The notes beneath the pieces were generated by a model. That model searched no databases and was not told the origin of the DNA. It was given only the letters and a program-made list of their open reading frames with translations. Shown piece after piece: positions 8,381-16,376 of a stretch of 64,000 nt of DNA. How positions within the stretch are numbered: the stretch's first letter is position 1; every line of letters starts with the position of its first letter. A program made the translations under genes and the position numbers. Source of the DNA: Bacterioplanoides sp965200585 (GTDB lineage Bacteria > Pseudomonadota > Gammaproteobacteria > Pseudomonadales > Oceanobacteraceae); assembly GCF_965200585.1 (NCBI RefSeq), contig NZ_OZ241361.1, one strand, 5' to 3'.

Positions 8381-9529
8381 ATGTCGATTTTCAGCAAAAT
8401 TACTTTGTGTTTATCGTTAGCATTAGCCTCTGTTGCTCACGCTGCCGTGATTGTTCCTTCTGCACCGCAACTGGATGCAACCGCTTATGTACTGATGGAT
8501 GCCGATAGCGGCAAAATTCTGGTGGAAAAAAATGCCGACCAGAAACTCCCTCCGGCCAGTTTAACCAAGATGATGACCAGCTATGTGGCCGCCCATGAAC
8601 TGGAGCTGGGCAATGTGGCAGAAGATGTACTGGTGCCGATCAGCGTCAAAGCCTGGCGCAAAAAAGGCTCGCGTATGTTTGTGCGTGAAGGCACTCAGGT
8701 ATCGCTGATTGATTTATTACGTGGCATTATTATTCAGTCGGGTAACGATGCATCAGTCGCCGTTGCGGAATACTTTTCTGGTTCGGAAGACGCTTACGCC
8801 GATTGGATGAATCAGTATGCCGAGCGCTTTGGCATGGTGAACACTCAGTTTAAAAATGCCACGGGCTGGCCAGCCGAAGGGCACTTCTCATCAGCACGCG
8901 ATATGGCGCTGCTGTCGTTGCGCATCATCAAAGATCACCCAACCTATTACCCGCTGTACGCTGAGAAATATTACGAGTACAACAGTATTCGCCAGCCTAA
9001 CCGCAACAAACTGTTGTGGCGTGACCCAACAGTTGATGGTTTAAAAACCGGCCACACTGATGAAGCCGGTTACTGTTTAGCCGCATCAGCGCTGAAAGAT
9101 GGCACTCGTTTTATTGCCGTGGTGATGGGTACGCGCAGTGAAGAAGCCCGGGCCCGTGAAACACAAAAATTATTAGCCTATGGCTTCCGTTATTTTGAAA
9201 CCCACAAGTTGTACAGTGCCGAACAACAGCTGCAAACGCAGAAAATCTGGCTGGGTGAGCAGGATGAAGTCAAACTGGGCGTTGCTGACGAGTTGTTCCT
9301 GACCTTGCCACGTGGTGCCAAAGGTGAACTGCAGGTGGATATGTTAACCGACGAGTTTATTGAAGCGCCGATTAAAAAAGGTCAAACGGTTGGTTCACTG
9401 ACCATTACCATGGGCGATGAAACTCAGGCTGAATTGCCACTGGTAGCACTGGAAGATATTGAGGAAGCAGGTTTCTTTGGCAGCCTGATTGGCAAAATTA
9501 AATTGTTCTTTGCTAAATTATTTGCCTGA
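8381..9529 (+). CDS. dacA: D-alanyl-D-alanine carboxypeptidase (PBP5/6 type)
   Basis: A 382-residue low-molecular-weight penicillin-binding protein that removes the terminal D-Ala from peptidoglycan pentapeptides in the periplasm. A signal peptide ends at 'VAHA'. The three active-site motifs are in order: SLTK (60-63, nucleophile Ser-60), SGN (120-122) and KTG (222-224). A beta-rich domain follows, and the C-terminus is an amphipathic helix ('FFGSLIGKIKLFFAKLFA') of the type that anchors PBP5 to the outer face of the inner membrane. In Pseudomonas-type genomes dacA lies just upstream of ybeD-lipB-lipA, as here. A terminator and an intergenic repeat separate it from ybeD. Confidence 0.95.
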   Translation: MSIFSKITLCLSLALASVAHAAVIVPSAPQLDATAYVLMDADSGKILVEKNADQKLPPASLTKMMTSYVAAHELELGNVAEDVLVPISVKAWRKKGSRMFVREGTQVSLIDLLRGIIIQSGNDASVAVAEYFSGSEDAYADWMNQYAERFGMVNTQFKNATGWPAEGHFSSARDMALLSLRIIKDHPTYYPLYAEKYYEYNSIRQPNRNKLLWRDPTVDGLKTGHTDEAGYCLAASALKDGTRFIAVVMGTRSEEARARETQKLLAYGFRYFETHKLYSAEQQLQTQKIWLGEQDEVKLGVADELFLTLPRGAKGELQVDMLTDEFIEAPIKKGQTVGSLTITMGDETQAELPLVALEDIEEAGFFGSLIGKIKLFFAKLFA

Positions 9530-9570
9530 CTGTTCCCCATGACCTGTTAACAGGCCCTGTAAACCATAGA

Positions 9571-9600
9571 AAATGGCTGCTTTCTGGCAGCCATTTTTGT
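9571..9600 (+). terminator. Rho-independent terminator after dacA
   Basis: Stem AATGGCTGC / GGCAGCCATT with a short loop and a TTTTTGT tail, 40 bases past the dacA stop. Confidence 0.85.
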
Positions 9601-9613
9601 ATCTGAGTTATCA

Positions 9614-9727
9614 CAACCCGACTCCGGATTATTGTTTCACAGCAGCGACAGGATGTCGCGCAAGCGCGGAATAGCCATGGATGGCGCTTCGGCGCGGCGG
9701 CTGAAATAATATCCGGGGTCAGGTTGG
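9614..9727 (+). repeat. Nested-palindrome intergenic repeat, copy A
   Basis: The outer arms pair with each other (left CAACCCGACTCCGGATTAT, right ATAATATCCGGGGTCAGGTTG). Inside are two hairpins, GCGACA-GGA-TGTCGC and GCCAT-GG-ATGGC, the latter extended by a GC-rich stem. The same architecture recurs at 39,428, 40,994, 42,722, 42,848 and 47,605, with other stem sequences but preserved pairing. It fills the dacA-ybeD gap. Confidence 0.75.
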
Positions 9728-9845
9728 CTAAGGCCTGATAGCCTTGAAATTGATCTAAGCTAAAACCATATAAGCCAGATGCTTAACCGGGCCATCTATT
9801 TTTTCACCCGGTTGAATACCACTGGCAAACCAAGAGAGGCGCGTT

Positions 9846-10118
9846 GTGAGTCAGCCAGAAGCTCCTAAAATTGAATTCCCTTGTCCGAACTATCCAATCA
9901 AAGTGGTGGGTAAAGGCAAAGAGGATTATGACCGTGTGATTTTCGATATTATCGAAAGTCATGCCCCCGGCTGTGACTTTGCCCGGATTACCGCCCGCGA
10001 TAGCAAAAATGGCCGCTTCCGGGCAGTGACGGTTTATATTACCGCTACCGGCATTGACCAGTTGCAGAAGATTCATACCGACCTCAGTGCCCACGATTAC
10101 GTGCATATGGTGATCTGA
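9846..10118 (+). CDS. ybeD: YbeD/DUF493 family protein
   Basis: A 90-residue cytoplasmic ACT-like protein starting at GTG 9846 after GAGAGGCG. The sequence 'FPCPNYPIKVVGKGKEDY' at the N-terminus and the Asp/His-rich end are typical of the UPF0250/DUF493 family. In E. coli ybeD sits between dacA and lipB, the same order as here. The fold resembles small-molecule regulatory domains and a link to lipoate metabolism has been suggested from position only. The stop overlaps the lipB ATG (TGATGA), so the two are translationally coupled. Confidence 0.9.
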   Translation: MSQPEAPKIEFPCPNYPIKVVGKGKEDYDRVIFDIIESHAPGCDFARITARDSKNGRFRAVTVYITATGIDQLQKIHTDLSAHDYVHMVI

Positions 10119-10762
10119 TGAACTCGGTTGTTATCCGCCATTTTAGCGGCTTGCAGGACTATCAGCCAACCTACCAGCGTATGGTGGATTTTACTGAGTC
10201 ACGAGATGCTGACAGTGTCGATGAATTGTGGTTTCTGCAGCATGAGCGGGTTTTTACCCAAGGGCAGGCGGGTAAAGCAGAACACGTATTGATGCCGGGT
10301 GATATTCCGGTGATTCAGAGCAACCGTGGCGGACAGGTCACTTATCACGGCCCGGGCCAGTTGATGGTGTACCTGATGATTGATATTCAGCGTAAAGGGC
10401 TGGGGCCACGTCAGCTGGTCTCTCATATTGAAGAGGCGCTGGTGGCGACGTTAAAGACGTTTGGCATTGACTCAGCGCCGCGTGCAGATGCACCCGGGGT
10501 CTACACCAAGGGCCGCAAAATTGCCTCATTGGGGCTGAGAATCAAACAAGGCCGTTCGTTTCATGGCCTGGCGCTGAATATTGATCTGAATCTGGAGCCA
10601 TTTCAGCGGATTAACCCGTGTGGCTATTCGGATATCCAAATGACGCGAATTGCCGATGAGCTGGACGACGCACCGGCTTTTGATGTGGTGATGGCGGAGC
10701 TACAACAGCAGCTCGTCACTACTTTTGGCTATGACAGCAGTCAGTTGATTAAACCGCTTTAA
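10118..10762 (+). CDS. lipB: Octanoyltransferase LipB
   Basis: Transfers octanoyl groups from acyl carrier protein to lipoyl domains of 2-oxoacid dehydrogenases and the glycine cleavage H protein, the first step of lipoate synthesis. The 214-residue length is normal. Motifs seen: 'RGGQVTYHGPGQL' (substrate pocket) and 'GRKIASLGLR' with the conserved Lys, followed by 'HGLALNIDLNLEPF'. The conserved catalytic cysteine falls in 'INPCGY'. It is coupled to ybeD by a one-base overlap and overlaps the convergent lipA by 14 bases at the 3' ends, so the lipoate genes here are not on a single transcript. Confidence 0.95.
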   Translation: MNSVVIRHFSGLQDYQPTYQRMVDFTESRDADSVDELWFLQHERVFTQGQAGKAEHVLMPGDIPVIQSNRGGQVTYHGPGQLMVYLMIDIQRKGLGPRQLVSHIEEALVATLKTFGIDSAPRADAPGVYTKGRKIASLGLRIKQGRSFHGLALNIDLNLEPFQRINPCGYSDIQMTRIADELDDAPAFDVVMAELQQQLVTTFGYDSSQLIKPL

Positions 10763-11807
10763 TCGGGATCAGCGCCTCGGCAGCAGGCGCGCCCGGTACG
10801 GAAGGCAGCTCAATGCCAAGGTTATTTTTCTCAAACACCTGATCGGCACGGTAACTGGAACGCACCATTGGGCCAGAAGCCACTTCCATAAAGCCTTTCT
10901 CTAAGCCGACATCCCGAAAGTGATTAAACTGTTCTGGCGTCACGTAACGATCCACCGGCAGGTGGTTTTTGGTTGGTCGTAAATACTGGCCCAACGTCAG
11001 GATATCCACACCAATGGCGCGTAATTCATCCATGGTCTGATAAATCTCGTCATCGGTTTCACCAATGCCAACCATCAAACTGGTTTTTACCAGTACATTC
11101 GGGTTATGACGCTTGGCAAAGGCCAACACGTCTAATGTTTGTTGATAACCCGCCCGTGGATCACGCACCACATGGGTTAAGCGTTCAACCGTTTCCACAT
11201 TTTGGGCAAACACGTCCAGGCCGGAATCCACCACCAGAGCAACGTGCTCTTCAACGCCATTAAAATCTGGTGTTAAGGCTTCTACTTTTACCTCTGGAGT
11301 GCGTGTCTTAATGGAACTGATGCAGGCGGCATAATGGGCGGCGCCGCCGTCGTCTAAATCGTCACGATCAACTGAGGTTAATACGATATAACGCAGGCCC
11401 ATCAGCTCAACCGACTCGGCGGTATTGGCGGGTTCATCATGATCCAGCCAGCCTTTGGGATTGCCGGTGTCGACCGCACAAAAGCGGCAAGCGCGGGTAC
11501 ATACCGAGCCCATCACCATAATGGTGGCGGTGCCATTGGCCCAGCATTCGCCCATATTCGGACAGTGAGATTCTTCACAAACGGTGCTGAGCTTATGACT
11601 GCGAACATTGGCTTTAACGGCTTCAAAGCGCTGGCCGCCGGGAATTTTGGCCCGTAACCACTTGGGTTTACGGCCTATTGGTGCTTTTTCAGCGTTACCG
11701 GATGTCGCTTTAATACCGTCTTTAATGGCATTAAAGCCATGTTCACTAACAAACTTTTCACCACTGCGGGTGTTTTTCGGTGTGCCCGAACCGGACTCGT
11801 GACTCAT
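10749..11807 (-). CDS. lipA: Lipoyl synthase LipA
   Basis: A radical SAM enzyme that inserts two sulfur atoms into the octanoyl chain made by LipB. I chose ATG 11807 (352 residues) because AGAGGAA lies upstream; the frame stays open for 15 more codons. Both iron-sulfur motifs are present: the auxiliary cluster 'CEESHCPNMGEC' and the radical SAM 'CTRACRFC'. The N-terminus is longer than in E. coli ('SHESGSGTPKNTRSG' and on), as in Pseudomonas. It points towards lipB, overlapping its last 14 bases, whereas in E. coli lipA follows on the same strand with another gene between. Confidence 0.95.
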   Translation of the reverse strand: MSHESGSGTPKNTRSGEKFVSEHGFNAIKDGIKATSGNAEKAPIGRKPKWLRAKIPGGQRFEAVKANVRSHKLSTVCEESHCPNMGECWANGTATIMVMGSVCTRACRFCAVDTGNPKGWLDHDEPANTAESVELMGLRYIVLTSVDRDDLDDGGAAHYAACISSIKTRTPEVKVEALTPDFNGVEEHVALVVDSGLDVFAQNVETVERLTHVVRDPRAGYQQTLDVLAFAKRHNPNVLVKTSLMVGIGETDDEIYQTMDELRAIGVDILTLGQYLRPTKNHLPVDRYVTPEQFNHFRDVGLEKGFMEVASGPMVRSSYRADQVFEKNNLGIELPSVPGAPAAEALIPIKAV

Positions 11808-11979
11808 GAAATTCCTCTGACTGGGCAGCTGGCCCAAAGAAACGAACAGCAAAGCAAAATCATAGCATAACCGGGCACGAATAGTTTTTGCCTTTGGGTA
11901 GAATGTTGACTGGAACCCAGCAACAAAAACGATTATTTTATCAGTAAGTCGATAACAATAATGAATCAGAGAGGCGCTT

Positions 11980-12423
11980 GTGTCCGAAGCTACCCAGCTT
12001 AGCCGCTGCTCTTGCGGTAAATGTGAAGTCAGAATTGAACAACCACCGCTCGCGCGGTTTCATTGCCACTGCTCAATCTGCCGTAAGCTGTATCAGAGTG
12101 ATTATGCCGATGTTGTAGCGGTGTCAGCGTCTGCCATTGATATTTCAGCCGATGCCGATATTCATTACGACAAATACCGTTCTTTTCCGGCGGTACGGCG
12201 CGGTACCTGTAAGCACTGTAATGAGCCGGTGATTGGCACGTTAATGGGGCTGTTGGCGTTTGTTCCGGGGCGCAACTATCTGGATCAGAAGGCGCTGCCA
12301 GCACCTCAGGGGCGTATTTTTGCCGACCAGCCAGCCCATGATGATATGCCTACGGCTTGCAGTTACTGGCAGAGTCAGGTGTTAGTGTCGCGTTTGATTA
12401 TGGCGGGGATGTTCAGAGCCTGA
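11980..12423 (+). CDS. GFA-family zinc protein
   Basis: A 147-residue protein starting at GTG 11980 after GAGAGGCG. It has the Cys pattern of the GFA (glutathione-dependent formaldehyde-activating, CENP-V-like) fold: 'CSCGKCEV', 'HCHCSICRKL' and 'CKHC', which together should bind two zinc ions. Despite the family name most members have no proven activity on formaldehyde. A genuine glutathione-dependent formaldehyde pathway (frmA-fghA) lies at 28.8 kb, but this gene is not linked to it. It stands alone between the divergent lipA and a convergent lipoprotein gene. Confidence 0.85.
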   Translation: MSEATQLSRCSCGKCEVRIEQPPLARFHCHCSICRKLYQSDYADVVAVSASAIDISADADIHYDKYRSFPAVRRGTCKHCNEPVIGTLMGLLAFVPGRNYLDQKALPAPQGRIFADQPAHDDMPTACSYWQSQVLVSRLIMAGMFRA

Positions 12424-12459
12424 CGGCCCTGAAAATCCTTCACGCAAAGGCCTGGCGAA

Positions 12460-13161
12460 TTATTCTTCCGGGCGCACGCTCAGTGAGCTGGCAACGGTCG
12501 CCAGTGCATAAGCATCCATATCCGCGCCATCGGATTGCAGTGTGATACGGCCATTCACCTGAATGGCTGCTACGGTTTTACCGTCTTTACGGATGTAATA
12601 GCCTAATGGCTGATCCGACGGAATAAAGCTGCCATCGATATCGTGGATGGATTCAACCTCATAGCGGTTACCACCCAGTCTTAGCGAACCTGCCACTTTG
12701 CCGGTAGGACCAAAATCAATCAGTCCGGCACTTTTCTTCAGAGAGAATTTACCCAGCTGGCGGTTATTGGTGGTGGTGATTGTGCACTCGTACGGTGAGT
12801 CGCCACCAAAGGATAAGCCACCAAAGTTAACGCTGGAGTTTTCTCCGGCACACTGTAATAACCAACGCTTCTGGGTTTGGTTGTTGATAACTTCAGCAAC
12901 CATGGAACCTTCGTTATTGCTGATAAAGTCTCCGAAGTAAGAGGAACCTGACGCTTCGCGATCGTACTTGCCCTGATACAGGCCTGCCAGATCAAAGGTT
13001 CCGTCCATGCCCAGTCCCCAGAACTCACCGTCGGTGGTTAACGCTTGAGCTGGCTGATTTGCCAGATTGTCGGGGACTTTAATGCTGGCCAGTTTGGCTG
13101 AGCAGGCGGTCAGAGATAATAAAACGATGGGCACACAATATTTAATGTGAGAAAGCTTCAT
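12460..13161 (-). CDS. Predicted lipoprotein, unknown
   Basis: A 233-residue protein from ATG 13161; the upstream TTG in frame is itself part of the GAAGGAT ribosome site. The N-terminus 'KYCVPIVLLSLTAC' is a lipoprotein signal (lipobox LTAC). The rest is Gly/Ser-rich with alternating polar and hydrophobic residues, suggesting beta structure, and includes two further cysteines ('LLQCAGEN', 'YECTI') that may form a disulfide. I do not recognise the family. The Ala/Ser-rich C-terminus shows no anchoring motif. It is probably monocistronic; a terminator for the upstream minus-strand gene lies 142 bases before it. Confidence 0.55.
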   Translation of the reverse strand: MKLSHIKYCVPIVLLSLTACSAKLASIKVPDNLANQPAQALTTDGEFWGLGMDGTFDLAGLYQGKYDREASGSSYFGDFISNNEGSMVAEVINNQTQKRWLLQCAGENSSVNFGGLSFGGDSPYECTITTTNNRQLGKFSLKKSAGLIDFGPTGKVAGSLRLGGNRYEVESIHDIDGSFIPSDQPLGYYIRKDGKTVAAIQVNGRITLQSDGADMDAYALATVASSLSVRPEE

Positions 13162-13301
13162 TCGAATATCCTTCAAAATAATTTCACTGCCGTTTTAAGC
13201 AGCATTCCTGCTGTAGTGTAGAAGCTATTCTCTAAGCGTAAAGAACTGCTTTTGTTGATAGTTTACCGTGCAATAAAAAATTCATTAGTAACTTAAATAT
13301 C

Positions 13302-13336
13302 AAAAAAACCGTACGACAGTGATGTCGTACGGTTTG
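13302..13336 (-). terminator. Rho-independent terminator
   Basis: Perfect stem ACCGTACGAC / GTCGTACGGT. Read on the minus strand it is followed by a run of T residues, so it ends transcription of the lipoprotein gene at 13,361-14,998. Confidence 0.85.
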
Positions 13337-13360
13337 TATCAATGCAGAATTACCAGTGAT

Positions 13361-14998
13361 TTATGGCTGCGGCTGCATTACCACAAAACCATCGGCTGCA
13401 TCGGTAGCCACTGTCCAGCCATCAAACTGCTGATTAGAAACCGCACCGCCACGTACTGCACCAATGTGGGTTAAGTCATAACCACCGGTGTTGGTTGCTA
13501 CGTCCTGGTTAAAGCCATCAACACCGTCATCGCTAACAATAAAGGCAGAGTTGGTATCACCGGCGTCAACGCTACCGTCACGGTTGGTATCACCATCCAG
13601 GAAGGCATTTAATGCGCTGCTGCTGGCAACCAGACCATTGCTGATGCCACGAATATTGTTCAGGTACCAGCTGGCGGTAAAGTTACTGCTGCGGTCAGCT
13701 AACTCACCGGTAAACTGAATACCACCGGCATTGCTGGCAAACGCGGTATCGGCAATGGCTAACTCACCGCCAGCACCGTTGTAATACACCACGCCATTAC
13801 CATTGCTGTTGTTACTGGCAACACTGGCAGCAGGCAATGCGGTTGCACCAGTACGGTTAACAATAAAGGTTCCATTCGGACCGGCTTCGTTGGCGCAGTG
13901 AATGCCATCCAGGTAGTTCGGGCCCGGTACACCGGTATCAATCTGGCTTAAATCGGCCGTTGGTTCTAATTCGATACAACCATTTCGGAAGTTGGCAATT
14001 AAGATATTACCCATACGTACCTGATTGGAGTTATCGGCAAACAAAATACCGAATTCACGAGCGCTGTCATCACCGGCGGCTGATTCGCTGCTGTTATCGC
14101 GGCCAACCAGCGTGGCATTCACGATACGTGGGTTAGACGTGCCGGAATCGGTACGGCTGGCATAAATACCGGAGCGACCGCTTGAACCATCCACATCACG
14201 GTTATGAATCACCATCAGGTCTTTAATCAGACCGTTGTAATCGCGGTACCAGATACCGTCACGCTTAGCGCCGGTTGCCAGAATCCAGGACATACGTGCT
14301 TCACTGTTCACAATATGGAAAGCATCACGAGCGGAGTTATGCGATTGCACAAACGACAGCACTGTGTTGTCGTCAACGCCGTTTAATACGATGTTATCGC
14401 TGTAGGTAACCTGCTGGCCGTTTAAATCCAGCTGTACTTCAGCACCACCTTCGGCCACAACCACATAGTTCAGACGATTGTTGCCCTGAGCGGCATCGCT
14501 ACCACGCAGGTACAAGCCGCCCCATTCACCGTAGCCATCAACACCTGTGTCATCAGAAATAAAATAGATCGGGTTAGCACGGCTGCCAACAGCCTGTAAT
14601 GAAGAGCCCGGGTAAACCAGCAGATAATCGCTGCCACCACCATAAACACGGGTGCCTGCTTCAACAGTTAAGGTCGCATCTGCGCCCTGGCTACCCACCT
14701 GTAATCCACCGCTTAAAAACCATGAATAATTTGAGCTCAGTGTTGCGTTTTCGGTTAATACGCCGTCGATATCACAGCGGTTATTGGCGCTATAAACCGG
14801 TTGCAGGTTACCCACAGCCGGGCAGCTTGGTGCAGGTTGTACCGGTGGCTGCTGCTGCGTTGGGGTGTCGTTATTATCGTTATCAATCGCGTTATCGGCA
14901 GTATCGTTATTACTACTGCTGCTACCACCGCCACAAGCGGTCAGTAACATGGTGGATAAAACCGTCATCGCCAACAGGTTCTTATTAGGGTTATTCAT
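13361..14998 (-). CDS. Large surface-type lipoprotein, beta-helix-like with Ca-binding loop
   Basis: A 545-residue lipoprotein: signal with lipobox LTAC followed by GGGSSSS, then an Asn/Asp/Thr/Gln/Pro-rich linker to residue ~55. The body contains many short Gly/Asn/Asp-rich strands ('TLTVEAGTRVYGGG', 'GEWGGLYLRGSD') like a right-handed beta-helix. Near the C-terminus 'DTNRDGSVDAGD' matches a dockerin/EF-hand calcium loop. Four cysteines occur in the mature part. The gene diverges from the ECF sigma factor operon with only 129 bases between, so it may belong to that regulon. Proteins of this general design are exported in marine gammaproteobacteria, but I cannot assign a function. Confidence 0.6.
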   Translation of the reverse strand: MNNPNKNLLAMTVLSTMLLTACGGGSSSSNNDTADNAIDNDNNDTPTQQQPPVQPAPSCPAVGNLQPVYSANNRCDIDGVLTENATLSSNYSWFLSGGLQVGSQGADATLTVEAGTRVYGGGSDYLLVYPGSSLQAVGSRANPIYFISDDTGVDGYGEWGGLYLRGSDAAQGNNRLNYVVVAEGGAEVQLDLNGQQVTYSDNIVLNGVDDNTVLSFVQSHNSARDAFHIVNSEARMSWILATGAKRDGIWYRDYNGLIKDLMVIHNRDVDGSSGRSGIYASRTDSGTSNPRIVNATLVGRDNSSESAAGDDSAREFGILFADNSNQVRMGNILIANFRNGCIELEPTADLSQIDTGVPGPNYLDGIHCANEAGPNGTFIVNRTGATALPAASVASNNSNGNGVVYYNGAGGELAIADTAFASNAGGIQFTGELADRSSNFTASWYLNNIRGISNGLVASSSALNAFLDGDTNRDGSVDAGDTNSAFIVSDDGVDGFNQDVATNTGGYDLTHIGAVRGGAVSNQQFDGWTVATDAADGFVVMQPQP

Positions 14999-15127
14999 GG
15001 GTGCGTCTCCGCTACAAGGTTTGTGTACCCGGTAAGAGGACGGCGATAAAGAATCCGGTTCAAATGATGTGATTAAAATAATCTATCGTTGTAATAGAAA
15101 ATATCTGGCAAAAAAAATCGGAAAGAT

Positions 15128-15832
15128 TTGAACCCTTTTGCTGTCCAACGGGCTCTTACGGACATGAACGCCATTATGATGAATCAGTCAGACACTTATA
15201 CAGCACAACAGCCAGTGCCGGATTCTGCCAGCGATCAGCAACAGCGTGACCTGGCCGACCGTATTGATAAGCAGATGCTGCAAGCCATTGCCGAGTCCCG
15301 TAGCCGGGTTGCGATGCAGCAGTTTTATCAGCGCTATCAGTCTCGCTTGTTGCCTTTTTTGCAACGTATGACGCCGGACACTGCTTTAACAGAAGAAGTG
15401 TATAACGATGTGATGTTGACCGTATGGGATAAAGCGGACTCCTTTAAAGGGGAGTCGCGGGTCTCCAGCTGGGTCTTCTCAATTGCTTATCGCGCCTGTT
15501 TAAAACGGTTGAAACGCCATAGTGTGTATCAGAAATTAAAAGATTTTCTGAGCTTTACATCAGAGCAGCAGGAAGAACTGGCGCACAATGAAGCGTCTCA
15601 GTTAGAGTCTGGAGATCTGGTGGCCAAAGCGTTAAAAACCTTGCCTGACAAACAGCGTATTGTGGTGGAGCTGGCTTATTTTGAAGGTTACTCCGTGAGC
15701 GAAATTGCTGATATCGCCGATTGTCCGGTCAACAGTGTAAAAACCCGTTTATTTCATGCCAGAAAAAAACTGGGGCAGTATTTAACCACGCAGCAGGGGG
15801 CTTCCGATTATGCCGACACCATCTCCCTATGA
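15128..15832 (+). CDS. ECF-type RNA polymerase sigma factor
   Basis: A sigma-70 family factor of extracytoplasmic-function type. Region 2 is at about residues 55-125 ('FYQRYQSRLLPFLQRM', 'VYNDVMLTVWDKADSFKGESRVSSWVFSIAYRACL' in pieces) and region 4 at about 165-220 ('LPDKQRIVVELAYFEGYS', 'SEIADIADCPVNSVKTRLFHAR'). The start is uncertain: TTG 15128 follows GGAAAG, while ATG 15164 or 15176 would give 222 or 218 residues. The Gln-rich N-terminal extension is not needed for function. Its 3' end overlaps the anti-sigma gene by 23 bases. It probably autoregulates this operon and perhaps the divergent lipoprotein. Confidence 0.9.
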   Translation: MNPFAVQRALTDMNAIMMNQSDTYTAQQPVPDSASDQQQRDLADRIDKQMLQAIAESRSRVAMQQFYQRYQSRLLPFLQRMTPDTALTEEVYNDVMLTVWDKADSFKGESRVSSWVFSIAYRACLKRLKRHSVYQKLKDFLSFTSEQQEELAHNEASQLESGDLVAKALKTLPDKQRIVVELAYFEGYSVSEIADIADCPVNSVKTRLFHARKKLGQYLTTQQGASDYADTISL

Positions 15833-16376
15833 CATGATCAGTGATTATCTGAACGGCCATTTAAATGCCGAAGACCAGGCCTGGTTTGAAGCTCAGTTAC
15901 AGCAAGACAAAGCGTTAAATACTCTGCTGTTGCAAGAGCAGAAAATGCGTCGTGATGTGCCATCGACAGAACCCTTGGTGCAGCCGGACTTTGCCAAATT
16001 TGAACAGCAGCTGGATAAACGTGAACGCAGTATCTGGTTAAAACCGGCGCTGCCTGCATTAACTGCCTGTTTTTTGCTGGTGGTGTTTTTATATCCGAAC
16101 TCTTTACCGCATAAGGAATCAGCTGCGGAATACATTACCCTGTCGCAGCCGCAACAGCACGAGGCGGATACCGTGCGTTTAATTGCGGCTAATCAGGCAG
16201 CGCTGGAACAGCTGATTGGTGAATACCAATTGCAGGTGATTAACGATTATCCGGGCACACCTGCTGTGGATGTTAGTGCGACACCTAATGCCCTGACGCT
16301 GCTGGATCAGGTTCAGGCAGACCCACGTATTATTCAGGTAAAACATTTACCGCACCAGCAGCAGGCTAACCCATGA
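15810..16376 (+). CDS. Membrane anti-sigma factor with prodomain-like periplasmic end
   Basis: A 188-residue single-pass protein. The cytoplasmic N-terminus ('YDMISDYLNGHLNAEDQAWFE') resembles the sigma-binding helices of ECF anti-sigma factors but lacks the zinc HxxxCxxC motif. A membrane helix covers about 76-96. The periplasmic part (about 122-182) has the pattern YQLQV-N-YP ... ALTLLDQVQADPRIIQV, which resembles an I9-type subtilisin propeptide and closely parallels residues 80-125 of the protease encoded next. It overlaps the sigma gene by 23 bases and the protease gene by four (ATGA). I infer that it holds the sigma factor inactive and that its outer part interacts with the protease. 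Confidence 0.8.
   Translation: MPTPSPYDMISDYLNGHLNAEDQAWFEAQLQQDKALNTLLLQEQKMRRDVPSTEPLVQPDFAKFEQQLDKRERSIWLKPALPALTACFLLVVFLYPNSLPHKESAAEYITLSQPQQHEADTVRLIAANQAALEQLIGEYQLQVINDYPGTPAVDVSATPNALTLLDQVQADPRIIQVKHLPHQQQANP

Noticed and set aside
12357..12545. Open frame crossing the ends of the GFA and lipoprotein genes
   Set aside because: It starts inside one gene and ends in another, with no ribosome site and no plausible protein composition.
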